Below are positions 47,481-59,634 of a stretch of DNA of 64,000 nt, piece by piece (the stretch's first letter is position 1; each line of letters starts with the position of its first letter). The notes under the pieces were generated by a model. The model was not told the DNA's origin and searched no databases. It saw only the letters and a list, made by a program, of their open reading frames with translations. The position numbers were made by a program, and so were the translations under genes. Origin of the DNA: Metellina segmentata (Eukaryota > Arthropoda > Arachnida > Araneae > Tetragnathidae); the NCBI GenBank assembly GCA_947359465.1, contig OX375877.1, forward strand, positions 74,536,698-74,600,697, read 5' to 3'.

Positions 47481-48113
47481 CTGAAATACGACAAAGATCC
47501 TTAATTAGTTATATTGATTTGAAGAAACCAAACCTAGAAATAACTATGAAGAATATAATTTGTTTCAAAAAACTTCTTGTATACCACAATGGTCCTTGCG
47601 ATCTAAAAACCCATTGATGTTCTTGCAAAACGTATAAAAACATGCGTTACACTTTAAAAACCTATGATATGTTTTAATTATTTTCTCGTTTGTGGCGAAT
47701 TCATTTTCTTAGAGATTTTCAGTTTAAATCTCACTCTGAAATATAATGTTTGTTTAAAAGTTTAAATTATACAACGTCATTATTTCATACGGTTGGACAT
47801 AAAATTAAAAGGCTTTGGTAAACATATTGATACGCCCAACTTAAATTCCAGGAGAGCAATTTTTTCAAGTTATAAAAATTTCCAAAATTATAATGTTTAT
47901 AAGAAGTTGTGTCATATTAACCTTTCAGGTATTGAGCACTCAATGAAATAAACAGAAATTATTTTGATGTTTTTGGAATATTTTGTGCTTTAAATGTACT
48001 TTCTAGCTACACCGTTTAGCAGTTTCAATATATTTCAATATTTTCGAAATTAATATCACATTACTTTTTATGTAAGTTAAAACATTTAAGAAGAAGCAAA
48101 AATCAAGAATTAA
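47481..48113. other. Stretch upstream of first visible exon
   Basis: AT-rich, no start exon or promoter recognised. Confidence 0.5.
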
Positions 48114-48508
<395 letters not shown>

Positions 48509-50790
48509 TAAAAGAAAATTGAGTTAAGTTCATACTAAATTGCTCCTTAGTGCAATTTTAGAACAAAAATCATGATTAAATTAATGACAATTAGGGACCT
48601 TCTTTTCTTTCATAGATTTACAATATTAAACTCTGTAAAAGTTTTTTTTTGGTTGGATGGGTTTTTACAGGATAGGGACCATGTTTGTAGAGCTGTACCA
48701 GACAAGACAGAGAACGCCACTACAACTTGTAGGTTACAAAAGCAGTAGACAATTTCAATTTGGCTGGGTGGCCCTTAATTATCAATGAATCGAAATAAAT
48801 AAATAACATTATTCAACGGCATTAGAAGCTTTTTAATACGAATTCTTTCATTATTCTGCACTATAATAGTAAATATCACTGCTTTAATAGTAAAAAAGAT
48901 TCAATGTGCATTTTAGAAAGGCTATATCCTTGCCATAGTTCTTCTGTAAAAGTATACACAAATTAATTAAAAATTCATAAATAATAATAGGATTTTTTCC
49001 ATCAATGTTGGCCAGCATCTACTTTTATAATAAGGTCTTTGAAAGTCGTATGTAAAGTTTGGGAAGCAAGATAAGGGTTCCACACCTTTACACTATGTTC
49101 GGAAACGCTTACTTAAGTAAAGACAAAGCAGCTGCAGGTACCCGTAATTACTACGAGGGTTTTAACTAAACTTTTCCTAAGGACATTACAAAAATATTTT
49201 AATGCCATTAACTTTTATAACCTTTTTATAAGATACCACTCAGTTCTAATTAAAAGACCATTAAAAGTTTGAAAGTCTTTGTCATCCAACATTTGTTTTG
49301 TGACCACTAGGGAATGGGTAATTAGCTTATAACGTATTTATTATGCATACGTCTCGTTAGTATTTGATACTCATTTCTCAAAGCACTAAACTATTCGGAA
49401 TTCTAGTTAAGCACGCAATTTATTCTTGTACACGTGTTTGCAGTTGGTGTTTTATTTATCTTGCTAAAATGTACAAGAGCTGAAAAAATTACACAGAACT
49501 ATTATTTGAATAGTTACATAAAAAGATATTTAATGATCTAAGAAAAAAATTCAGTTATTGGAAAAGGCTTACAAAACAGGTCGTTAATCGTACGTACAAT
49601 TGCAAAATCGTCACAGAATAATGAGCAGGTGTTTATGTTCCTAATTGGGACAACGCAAGTTCTCTAGGATCTCATTATAAAATGGCAATTTATTTCTCTC
49701 TTGTATAACGTTCACAATTACAAATTATTTAACGAGATAAAACGGAATTAACATCCCATTAATATCTTGAGTAATTGAAGTCTACTGACTTTATACGTAC
49801 TACAATTAAAGTACTATTAAATTAAACGCTACAACCTCGAAGAAATAAATGGGTTTCGATTTTTACTCTTCAATCTCATGTTGCTTAGTTTATGTTCTAC
49901 GGTTCCAGGAATATTCCTTTATTCTTTGTTATAGTTGGATTCAGAACAACGCTAAACACTCTCTTCAAAGTAATCATTTTCCCGGTATGTAGGACGACAG
50001 ATTGGATTGCTGTGGTAGCCAATTTAAAAAAAAAGAAAAAGGGATTAATATATTATCTTTATTTTTTATAGGGAGTACGTAGTATATTATAATTGCACTT
50101 TAGTAATTAAAGATTTATTCTCTTCTATGAGGTTCGTATCATTAAAACTCATCAGATTCAGTGAATGGGATATGCTTGAAAAACTAGGATCAGTTGATAA
50201 TTTCTTCTTTTTTTCTCTATCTTGAGCTCTTTAATAATAGTATTTTGTCTCCTTAGGCCTTTAGTTTCAATTCTTACATTTCTGGTTTCATCTCTACTTG
50301 AATTTTTTCTATAGGTTATGATTTTCACGCTGTCTTCTTTACCCCATCTCTCTCCTATTTTCTATATCCATCTATCTTTTTCTTTAACATATCTCTATCT
50401 CTTGCTCTATATTTATTATGTTATATAGCTCTCGATTTCTTTACTCTGTGTCTTAAATTTTATCGTTTTTATCGAAATCCACATATTTTCTTTCAGAAAT
50501 TCATTCCCTTTCGTCTTTATTTCTCCTTTTATTCATTGTTTTTGTCTGGTTAAGATTCTTTATTTAGATTTTGTTTAGTATTTTTGATTTTGTTTTATTT
50601 ATTTTCATTTCCATAACGCCATTCTTTTGTATTTCCTTGTTTTATAACCCATACGTATAACTCATACTCTTTTCTTAACTCATACATCAGATATGTTTTT
50701 CCTCTTCACTACCCTTTCTTCTAAAATGTTTCATTATATCTACGTAAGCTCAGTCGCATGCAACAACTAATCTTCGCGCTAACGTTTCTT
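48509..50790. other. Non-coding stretch with pyrimidine-rich tract
   Basis: AT-rich. 50180-50720 is unusually rich in T and C on the plus strand (TCTATCTTTTTCTTTAAC-like). No gene or mobile element recognised. Confidence 0.5.
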
Positions 50791-51420
50791 ACCCGAATGG
50801 AGGTAGACAACCGCCTGCCTTGGAGAGAATTGTGGGACTCATTTTTATCTGGATGGGTCAATCAATGCGTAAAACTGCAGAAGTTTGGCATCTGAACGCT
50901 CCAGCAAATCCTACGGCATTCTCCAATTATAAATGTGTGGCGTGGCTTGAAAGCCGATATCATTCTGGAAACATACTTTTTTGAACGCATCATTCTTACA
51001 GATCCCGTAACCTGTACAACCTGTCCCAACCTGTATCGATGAGAATTGTAGAGGAATGCCAGTAATTTTTTTCATTCCCCAATTACAGCAACGCTAATGT
51101 TTGGAAGCAATCGCTGTCATTTTCGATTCTGATCGACTTTGCATTTCTGAATTTCAGCAATAACAATGTTTGGACTCAGTCATTTTCATCCAGGATGGTC
51201 ACACATTCACCTTCAACGCCAGCATTTTGGTAATGAGAGTGTTAACACGGAGTTCTTTACGGCGGTCTGGTTGGATCCATCCTCCGATATCACCCCATGT
51301 AACTATTGGCAGTTGGGCACTTGAAGTGCGTAGTATATGTTGGTGGCGTTTCAAACTTGAATTCCGTAAAAGAGAACATGACACTTCCTCCTACATGGGG
51401 TGTATTGTAAGTGAGTTATA
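50790..51420 (+). pseudogene. Tc3-like transposase relic
   Basis: Pieces of a DDE transposase in shifting frames: LPWRELWDSFLSGWVNQ; NVWRGLKADIILETYFFERI; DPVTCT; SVIFIQDGHTFTFN (second Asp block, normally FMQDGAPPH); QHFGNESVNTEFFTAVW; ITPCNYW; HLKCVVYVGGVSNLNSVKEN. The order and spacing match arthropod Tc3-type elements. Several stops and frameshifts show it is long dead. Termini were not found. Confidence 0.65.
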
Positions 51421-51538
51421 ACCGCAACATAAATGCAACTTTCTGCATAAATGCAACCACCTGCAACTTTTTAAAATTTAGCTTAAAATTAATTAATATG
51501 CAATTACTATTCCATTTTTCCCTCTGAACCATCCCTTC

Positions 51539-51573
51539 GATCAGACACATGTTATCAGAACATGTGTCTGATC
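51539..51573. repeat. Perfect 15-bp hairpin
   Basis: GATCAGACACATGTT and AACATGTGTCTGATC are exact complements around a 5-base loop. It lies between four ATAAATGCAAC repeats (51426, 51440, 52029, 52051) that flank the hAT fragment. Confidence 0.8.
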
Positions 51574-51623
51574 TTGCCAACAACGAAATATTGTGAATCA
51601 AACACAAGTTCATGAAAAAAATG

Positions 51624-51880
51624 TGTTCGTCCTAATAGACGAAAGTGAAATAAATGGCAGTGAGTACTTTAAACCAATGGTTGGCACTCTTGATAATCCA
51701 GATGAAACTTACACAATCGACTACAGAGTTTGCGAAGGGTGAGTGTAGAATATCAATATGTTGTTCGTCTTGTAGATGAAGTTTTAAAATCTCTGAATGT
51801 AGAGCGAAAGGATTTTGCACTTCTGCTATCCGATGCAGCATATTACATGACTGCGGCTGGTGCACTTATTCAATGTTAAA
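51624..51880 (+). pseudogene. hAT-type transposase fragment
   Basis: VFVLIDESEINGSEYFKPMV, GTLDNPDETYTIDYRV, then after a frameshift LVDEVLKSLNVERKDFALLL and SDAAYYMTAAGAL. These match the central part of CGBP1/hAT-like insect proteins (DES..G..Y...LVGTLDNP; LLLSDAA.YM..A). Both ends are missing. The four ATAAATGCAAC repeats around it may be the subterminal repeats of the element. Confidence 0.65.
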
Positions 51881-52322
51881 GAAATTACTGGACAAGCATC
51901 GGCCATTCAATGTTTTTCTGTATTTAATGATTTATTATAATAATGTTTTATACGACTAAAATTGTCAATATAATTTTATTTATTTATTTTTTACGAATAT
52001 TTTATTTTAGATTTCAGTGTATCAAAAATAAATGCAACTTTATTTCCATAAATGCAACTTTTTTCCACTTTTACAGCAACAAAAAAGTTGCCCTACTTAT
52101 AAACTAAGTACCCGTTTACAAAACACAAAAGTAAATTTTAAGAAATCCTGCCAAGAATTTCATTATTCTATAAAATCAACACCACATATACTTATGCAAA
52201 TTTGTTCTTCAGGAAATATAAGACCACGTAATACATTGAAAAAACATCTGAGTTAAGTAAAACGAATTTATTTACACATCTACAAGTTTTGAGAGCGCTA
52301 AGGTACAGGTTATCGGAGCGCG

Positions 52323-52353
52323 CTGATACAAAAGGATTCAGCATTATTTTATA
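52323..52353 (-). promoter_or_regulatory. Candidate TATA / initiator pair
   Basis: On the minus strand CTATAAAATAATGC is followed 27-28 bases later by ATCAGCG, the layout of an insect TATA box and TCAG initiator, within a locally GC-richer patch (52300-52480). It is 4.9 kb upstream of the first visible receptor exon, on the same strand. Chance occurrence in AT-rich DNA is quite possible. Confidence 0.2.
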
Positions 52354-52659
52354 GAACCCGCTCGAGCTATGAGCGGAAAAGAAGAGTGACTTTCTTTGGT
52401 TCTCCCAGGCGCAGCAGCTATCGAGGCGCACTCTAGCGGTCGCCAGGATAACGCACCTCGGAGAAGAATGCCACAAACACATAAATTATTTATTTCCACG
52501 TGTTCACACACATTCTTGTTCTTTTCATTGATACATAAAAACTATAAACATATATTTTCTTGAATACTCATATTATTACCTAACAATTTGTAGATGTCCC
52601 GTTTTGAGGAAAAAATTTGATGGTCACGTTAGGTATAACCATTACGTAGGCCAAATAAA

Positions 52660-52970
52660 ACCGTACCAATATTTTTATCGGGCCTGCAGTCCTCATTTCG
52701 TCCCTCTTGATAGATTTTACATGACATCAGTACGGATACGGCCCTCCCAATAGATTTAATCGGCCCGTAGACCATCTACAAACATCCTGATAGGTTTAAC
52801 AGCCCATCAAACCAGATTCGATCTCCTATATATTTTTATCAGGTCCGTAAATCAGATACGGCCCTCTGGGCTGGTTTATCCGGTCCGCAGACAAAATACA
52901 GCCCCGCAAATATTTTCATCAGGCCCCCAATGAGATACAGCCCTCCGAACGGGTTAACCATTCCTCACAT
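52660..52970 (+). repeat. Degenerate ~44-bp tandem repeat
   Basis: Copies of GATACGGCCCTCCCAATAGA followed by TTTAATCGGCCCGTAGACCA with heavy divergence, about six to seven units. Confidence 0.65.
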
Positions 52971-53054
52971 ATATTCTTCTTATTTCTACAGCCGAGCCTG
53001 CAATTCTAATGGTTGCGAAATCGGCGCTTGGACCTGTCTAAAGACGTCGTGTTC

Positions 53055-53330
53055 GCTAATGGTGGCTGGGGCACGTTAAATAGGTCGTGGTTACAAAGTC
53101 CCCCATGTTCCCATACCAAATCAATACCTCTTGGGGTACCTGATCATGGGGTTATCGGCCTCTGATTGGGATCTAAATTACGATATGTGTGAGTGAATGG
53201 ATGTGTGAAAGGGACCTTCCTGTAAAACGGATGTGACATGCATGAAGAAGTCCAACCCTCCGGGGCAATGGCACCCCCAATTGGGCCATATATGGCCAGC
53301 TCGACAACAACATTTCTACAGCCATTTCGT
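53055..53330 (+). mobile_element. SINE-like sequence, variant family
   Basis: GGTGGCTGGGGCACGTTAAA followed by TAGGTCGTGG matches the SINE core. The rest (CCCCCATGTTCCCATACC, CTCTTGGGGTACC) differs from the other copies, so this is a related but distinct subfamily. Confidence 0.4.
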
Positions 53331-53339
53331 TTTTCTCGT

Positions 53340-55262
53340 TTTAATATTTATCTTCCCTCCTTTTCTCTAAATTGAAACGTTTCGACGCTTATACATTTAA
53401 TTCTACACTTGCAATTTTATCGTTACCATAAATTTGAATTTCAGTAAGTTCGAATTCAGTTTTAATTATTCAGAGAAATTCCACCTCTCCTAGAAAGGGC
53501 ATTCAACCGTCCTCGTTGTACAGGCTTTTGCATCAAGTTTAATATTAGTCTCATACTATTCTCACAGCGCATACAATAGCTATTATGTCTGACAACTTAA
53601 CAAGGCTTCAACAAATTTAATTAACTTCTTCGTATCAGAGCACGGGTCAGTGAGCCTATATTTCTGAGAGTCTCCATCTTTAAGAGACGTCTCCTTAGAA
53701 ACTTTGCATGCGAAAGAATTACATTCTGAAGTGATTAACTTAATCATAACTTAAGGGGAAAAACCGTTTTGGAAACTCGGGGTATTTAATATGAATAATA
53801 ATTTGATAAAGTGCGCTTAAGAGTTGCGGAATGTTTGAATAAGACATTTTGAATGATAATTGGACAGGAAATCAGTATAGATATACATAGGTGTTGGAAG
53901 TTTTGCCACTTTTAAATACTTTATGGGGAAATAATAAGCTCTAAGTGAGGATTGCTTTGATGGTCATGGGTCAATTAATACAAAGCTGCGTAAAACTGCT
54001 GATATTTTAAAATGTTTGAAACAATATCTTTATTTAGGAATAAAAATATTACCTTCCAGAGGATCCAAGTCTCATTGAAAATAAAAAGACCCCTTGAATA
54101 CAACACACGGCTATTTTTTAAAGTCAATGTTTTTTAACCATAATGAAATTGTGATCTATATTGAGAAAGCCAATTCAGCTTTGGATACCAAAAAGTATTT
54201 CATGTAATAGATATGATATTACTAAACAAACCATCATGTTGTCAGTTGATTTTGGTAGAGGTGATAAAGTTCAGTGCAATTCTCCTCCACCACAATTTTG
54301 CAGTGGCTGAATTATGTAGATAAATCCTACACTAGTTGACACACTGCTACTTGCATGAAAACGTGAAAGCTATATTAAGATCACTGATGCACTTCCCTAC
54401 TCGTGAACAGTCACAATCATCCTTTGCGTCTGTTTGATTGTTCTATACTGATTTTAGCAACCGAGTGTGAGTAAAGGCCGGCAGATTTGTTAATGAGGCT
54501 GAGCAGTAACTAAAAGTGAAATTGTTTGCACATTGTTTTTACATTAGATTTTTTCAATTGTCTCACAGAACGGCTCTTTCTCATGCATGTCCTACCCCCG
54601 TTACCTAATTACCTAACTTGAGAGCTAGAGCCTTGTGTGGCATTTATGACTAACGTTTTCCTTTCATAGTATTCTATGGCGAATCGTTTGGCTTGAGATA
54701 GATAACACCGCAGCGACCATCTGCCTTTCTCCCAAAGCGTTCACATCTCACGGTCGACAGGGTAGGGTACCTTACCAGCTTGTAAATGGTGATCTATGCC
54801 AGCGGTCACTTCAAAGTTGGATAACAACTTCAGTACACATATCATACCATGCCGCTGGTGTAAACGAAATTTTAGCGGTAACAATTATCTATTTGCCTAA
54901 GCGTAAATGTTAAGAATACTTTTCAAAGGATCGATATATTATCCTATGCATCCTTCTCACTTCAAATATTTACAATATAGCAAATAAATATTGAAATAGG
55001 TTACATGAAAGGAACATTTTATCGAGTTGGAATTGCTTTAGCAGATTCAATCGTTGTCGAGTAGTATTTAAATAGATATGCAATATGCTGCCTTGTTGAA
55101 TATGCGTATATTGTTGAAATTTTTCAACTCAAAATCAACCACGCTCAATAATAGCTTTAAGGAGACAGAAATTTGTCTAGTCTTTTCTCTGCCATTCGTA
55201 GTTCATATGACAGTCTTTACATGCACTTCCTTAGAATATCCTGTGCACTTATGAAGCACATT
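53340..55262. other. Non-coding stretch
   Basis: AT-rich. A possible minus-strand donor (CAAGCTG|GTAAGG near 54775) after a short open frame was examined as a leader exon and rejected on phase. Nothing else supported. Confidence 0.45.
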
Positions 55263-55408
55263 GTCATCTAAATGGTATGGTAAGGTACTTTTAATTAACA
55301 CACAACGGGCTATTGACGACGGTCCGGGATCAGTCCCCTGAAGGATAGATCCGAGGACAACATCACGTAATTTTGAACCACGGTCAAATGACGGCGTCAT
55401 CTAAATGG
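55263..55408 (-). mobile_element. 5'-truncated SINE with 13-bp target duplication
   Basis: The direct repeat GTCATCTAAATGG at 55263-55275 and 55396-55408 flanks about 120 bp of minus-oriented SINE 3' end (TTGACCGTGGTTCAAAATTA, CCCGGACCGTCGTC, GCCCGTTGTGTG, tail TACCTTACCATA). Truncation at the 5' end plus the target duplication is the hallmark of LINE-driven retroposition. Confidence 0.8.
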
Positions 55409-56639
55409 AATTGTAGCACACAATTGCCACTTTGGGGCTTCTGAGAACCATCAGTAAGACAACCACAGATGTGTGATTTTTGCATCTCTTCCTTATCTAA
55501 CTTATCTCATTTCATACATTTTGCTTGAACAACTCTTATGAACAAGACATTTCGTATCTTGCTTTTTTAATATGAAATCAAACATAAAAGTACTGAAATC
55601 AACTATCAACAATCATTTATTGCTTTCCGGAAGCCAATTTCAAAGGACTGAATATTTCAATTCAGCGCTTTTTTTCTATTCCATCAAATCGTTTAACAAG
55701 CAACTTCAACAGATGCACATGAGAAATCAAATTTTAAAGGTTTTTCTTGGTTTAATCCCATTTTATCCTTGAATCAAGAATCTTCCCTATGAAGCTATCC
55801 AACTCCGAGGGAAAGTTTCCTCAAAGAACGCCCAATATTTAAGATCTTCACGCGCTCTCCAGAAATAAATCTTTAAACCAATATTTCCCAATTTACGCAA
55901 AGTCCCGTTGCTTCAATTCTCTCTTAAATCCCTTTCACCTCGCGCCTTTGGGGATTTATGGATTCGCAGCACGTCGAGTAGGGAGAACTTCCACCAAATA
56001 ACGTTCTGTTGTGGAAAAGGGATGGAAGTTTTTTGGGGACAAAACAAAATCTTTTCCCCTGGAGAATCAGAGGATTCCCCACTCTGGCGATTATTTCCCC
56101 ATTTCGTCTCGAGACAGATTTGCATTTTTTTTTCTGATTTTTTTGCTGCGTTAAAAGGCTGTGACTTTTAAGATAATCTGGAATGTTGTGGATAATGAGG
56201 TTAAGATTTGGAAAGGAAATATTCATGTGATAACGAATTTTACGATGAAAATTGTGGGAACTTGAGTGTGGTTTTTTACAGACAGCTGGATGGCGAAGAA
56301 AAAATTGCGTGTGTTTTGAAAGTTTATTTTTTTTGCAGAACTAGGAAGGTTTTAAGAGAGACGCTCTAAAAAGCCTTATTTTTTAGAATTATGTAGAATT
56401 ATTATTGTGAGAACTTTTCCGAGTACATCGCGGGCTTTGAGGGGAAGCTTATTAACGACAAAAACACAAATGTTTTCACAGCTCTATCAAGACATACTGT
56501 ACCGTATCGACGAAAAAGTAAAACTACTTCCTGGTTAAAATACTTATATTAAGAATTAAAGTTTTTACAGAATATGTACAGCTACAGTTTTATATTTAAC
56601 GACGATGCCCATCACCGATACAATACAGCCTTCGTAAGA
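55409..56639. other. Non-coding stretch with a GC-raised patch
   Basis: 55915-56125 has higher GC and open frames on both strands (70-100 codons) that I do not recognise. The rest is AT-rich. Confidence 0.4.
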
Positions 56640-56813
56640 TTAAAGTTCCTCAAATCGTCTGCGGCTAGCAACAGCCTCTCTCCAAAAATTGTCTCCTCCC
56701 AGTCCGCCTCCTCCAGTCGTCACTTCCGCAGTCGGACCAGGGGGTAGACTTAGGGAACGATTCCCGTTGTGAGCTCCCATGATTCTCGATAATGATTCTG
56801 TATCTTCAAGACG
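56640..56813 (-). CDS. Unidentified coding-like segment (57 codons)
   Basis: Open from just after a TAA (56814-56816) to a TAA at 56640. An internal ATG at 56780 gives 46 residues. The product contains MGAHNGNRSLSLPPGPTAEV, a glycine run and DNFWREAVASRRRFEEL. GC is well above the surrounding AT-rich DNA and the acidic/basic ending looks like real protein. I do not recognise a family. There is no obvious acceptor in the right place, so it may be a terminal exon of a minus-strand gene, a processed fragment or part of an unknown repeat. Confidence 0.25.
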   Translation of the reverse strand, partial: RLEDTESLSRIMGAHNGNRSLSLPPGPTAEVTTGGGGLGGDNFWREAVASRRRFEEL

Positions 56814-57093
56814 TTACAATACTATTGCGGTCAAAAAATCAAAACTTTCGATAGCGTTATATTTTTTCATATTAGAATATGGCAATGAATTTCTCATAAG
56901 CATGAAAGCCAGTATTTAGTAGTATTTCGAAAAAAAAAGTTGGTTTATGAATTTTTGAATATTCATATGAAATGGGCAGAGCAAGAATTTTGCTGTTCTT
57001 GTGTAGTTTTGATAATGCTGGAACGATAATCAACAAATGTGTTGAAAAAAACCTCTTCTTATACTTTCAAGATGCATTCCCAGTATCTTTCAG

Positions 57094-57331
57094 TCTCGGG
57101 GTAACCCAGTTGGTAGAATCGTGGATTAGCAACCGAAGGGTTACGAGCTCACTTTGTCGTGGCATGGATGTTTGTATAAAGGGGTGTCAGCTCAGGTGTT
57201 CACTTCGTCATCCGAATATGGCTCAAAATTACGAAATGTTCCTGTCCTATATTTCCCTTCGTTATTGATATCGTACCGTTGACAATGTTATGATGTGTTG
57301 TTCCAGTGCGACATAAATTCAACTACCTACT
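57094..57331 (+). mobile_element. tRNA-headed SINE copy
   Basis: Head GGGGTAACCCAGTTGGTAGA (A-box-like), GGGTTACGAGCTC (decayed B box), core GGGGTGTCAGCTCAGGTGTT and GGCTCAAAATTACGAAATGT, tail TGTTGTTCCAGTGCGACATA, CTACCTAC. Open frames here are shadows. Confidence 0.7.
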
Positions 57332-57339
57332 TATATCCA

Positions 57340-58349
57340 GCATGTTTCAGGCTTTTCAATCAACTCAAGGTATATTTCATTTTTGAGTCATTATATAAGG
57401 TTTCTCTGTTTACGAGTATGAATTTCCATGACATACTATTTCTCTATTCCCACAACTCCGTTTCTGATCCCTATAGGGAGGTCTATTTTCTTGTTGAAAC
57501 TAGGAGACTGAGTAAACTGATATTGATATTTTAAAGTGTGCCCCTGATAGTGCCAGTAGATGCAAGAAGGAGCTTTACAATGCCCAAAACTTTTTTGACA
57601 GACCATTGACAATCATACTCTTCAACATCGCTATCTGGATTATGTTATACTTCACTGGTAAAATTAGAACTTTCAGTTTAACAAATCGAAATACTTCATA
57701 GCAAATCCAACTAAAGGTTTGGTAGCAAACTTTTTCAATTTGTATTTTAAACAGGAGCTGTCAGAAAACGTGAGTTGCAATTATATATTTTCTTGTTTTC
57801 TTTTAAAGACATTTTCTCATTAACAAATGTATGGCCTTCAGGATTGATATAGTAGGCGTAGAACATGAAATTGTATTTTTAAGAACATTGTTTGTATTAG
57901 AGATAGTTGTGGGGCAAAACATTTTTAGTTCAGCATAGAAATTTTAAAAATTAAGAAAGCCAAATGTTGTTTAGTAAAACAGAGAATTTCACTTGGCAAA
58001 CAGATAAATTTATGCTTAGTTTCATTTTCTTTAATACACCCATTCTTTGCAAATAATTTACAATAACAAATGGGACTTAAATGCACTCATAAATGACACC
58101 ATATGGAACTTTCTAGCAATTTGTGATCATAAAAATCCTAATCTATGCAATGCGTACATTATAAGCTTCAAATTGAAAATGAGTGATGCATTTTTATTCA
58201 ACGTTATCATGAATCACATGTTTAGTCAAATATGTGAATAGTTTAATTATCCTGTTTTCAATGTTTGCGCAAGTAAATTTTGTATTAGCGCAGTGAAAAT
58301 TTTCATACAAACATGTCTTTTAAAACAAACGAATATTTTATTATTTTCT
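57340..58349. other. Non-coding stretch, nothing identified
   Basis: AT-rich, no supported feature. Confidence 0.5.
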
Positions 58350-58681
58350 CCCAATTACATTCGGGACTCGGTAGCCAGGTTGGAATTGTCACGGATTAGC
58401 AAACGGAGGGATGCGAGTTCACATCCGACCACAACACCGTCGTATACGAAGGGGGATGGTGCACGTTAAATCTGTCGTGGCTACAAATGTGATCATGAAG
58501 GCACGGTGTGGAAGTTTGGAGAGTGGGGATCTCCTCATGTAATTCCTTGTCATCGGACCGTGGTACGTGGTGTTTTCTTCGTATTTTTCCCTTCGATACT
58601 GATACCAGTCCTTCGCCAATAGTAATTTTTTTTTATTCCAGTGCGACGTTAATTAAAATACCTATCTACCCAATTACATTC
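58350..58681 (+). mobile_element. Full-length SINE with 13-bp target duplication
   Basis: CCCAATTACATTC at 58350-58362 and again at 58669-58681 flanks a 306-bp element. Head: GGTAGCCAGGTTGG (A-box-like) and GCGAGTTCACATCC (B-box-like) about 35 bases apart. Core: GGATGGTGCACGTTAAATCT, GTGTGGAAGTTTGGAGAGTG, CGGACCGTGG. Tail: TTCCAGTGCGACGTTAATTA and ATACCTATCTA. This is the reference copy for the family in the window, with TACC-type tail rather than poly(A). Confidence 0.85.
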
Positions 58682-58804
58682 TGTGTCTCAGTGTGTTAGC
58701 CCTCTGTCCTAGCAATCTGCAAGATTCAGTCGAAATATTTTCAATTCCTTTCCAGATGTTTCTCTCTTCTGAATCAGTAAAAGTTCCCTTGTATGTATGT
58801 ATGT

Positions 58805-58875
58805 TACCTGGTGTTGTCTGCCTTCTGTTTGGAGAAGCTTGACCAAATATAGGGTTCTTGCACCAGAAAAACCAA
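58805..58875 (+). repeat. Dispersed short repeat (GGCGCAGCTTGACC family)
   Basis: TTTGGAGAAGCTTGACCAAA then TATAGGGTTCTTGCACCAGA aligns with 41155-41216. Confidence 0.45.
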
Positions 58876-58888
58876 AACTCATCAAATA

Positions 58889-59606
58889 TGCTATATAACA
58901 AAACAAAATCGACACACCAACAAGAAGTTGTCCGATGATGGTAAAAATTGGGTGATGCGAAGAACATACACAGAAACACAAACGATTAACATGTAGCCTG
59001 GATGCAAGCTGTCACCCGGAGTGGCATAGACTAATAAAATTCCCGGGTGGTGTCCTGCGGAATTTCTTGCCAAATTGTCTCCAACTGTCAGGCTAAATGG
59101 TCAGCATTCCGGGAAGGTTGCAATCGCCTTCTCATAACGTCCTAAATGTGTTCTATGGGAGAGAGATCAGGAGACGTAGCTGGCCAAGAAAGTGTTGGGC
59201 AAGATTGAAGACAATTCATAACAACACGTGCACTATCTTGTTGAAAAGTAAGTCCGGGATGTCGCAAAAAGAACGTTAACACAACCGGTCGTAGAATGTC
59301 GTCTACGTAACGCTGTGCTGTAAGTGTGCCAGAAATGACTACCTAAGGGGTCCCGCTATCAAATTAGATAGCACTCCAGACCATAGCGTCCGGTTGTGGG
59401 CATGTGTGGCGTGCGATAGTAAGGGCAGGATCCCAACGCAACCCTGGACGTCTCGAGATACGTCTACGGTTGTCAGGACACAGTTGGAAACGGGACTCGT
59501 CACTAAAGACTATACGTCACCAGTCAGCGCCGTTCCCAGTTGATCGAGCCCGGCACCACTGTAATTCTGCGACTTATTCGTACGTCGATTTTCTTGTTAT
59601 ACAGTG
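58889..59606 (-). pseudogene. Tc1-like transposon, internally deleted
   Basis: 718 bp flanked by TA, with ends TGCTATATAACAAAACAAAA (left) and CACTGTATAACAAGAAAATC (complement of right), the same family as 10247-11157. The minus strand holds one long frame interrupted by several stops: RIVFSDESRFQLCPDNRRR, ALTIARHTCPQPDAMVWSAI, GTLTAQRYVDDILRPVV, PGLTFQQDSARVVMNC, WPATSPDLSPIEH, MRRRLQPSRNAD, QLETIWQEIPQDTTREF, MPLRVTACIQA. All three catalytic residues can be placed. About seven residues after the second Asp are deleted and the N-terminal DNA-binding half is missing. Confidence 0.78.
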
Positions 59607-59634
59607 TACAAATAACCTCATCGGTGTTTGTCCC

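Noticed and set aside
54740..54830. Leader exon for the receptor (MICVLKLLSN.. then GTAAGG donor)
   Set aside because: It would end in phase 1, but the exon at 47317-47480 is open only when entered at phase 0; the other entry hits a stop within about 20 codons.
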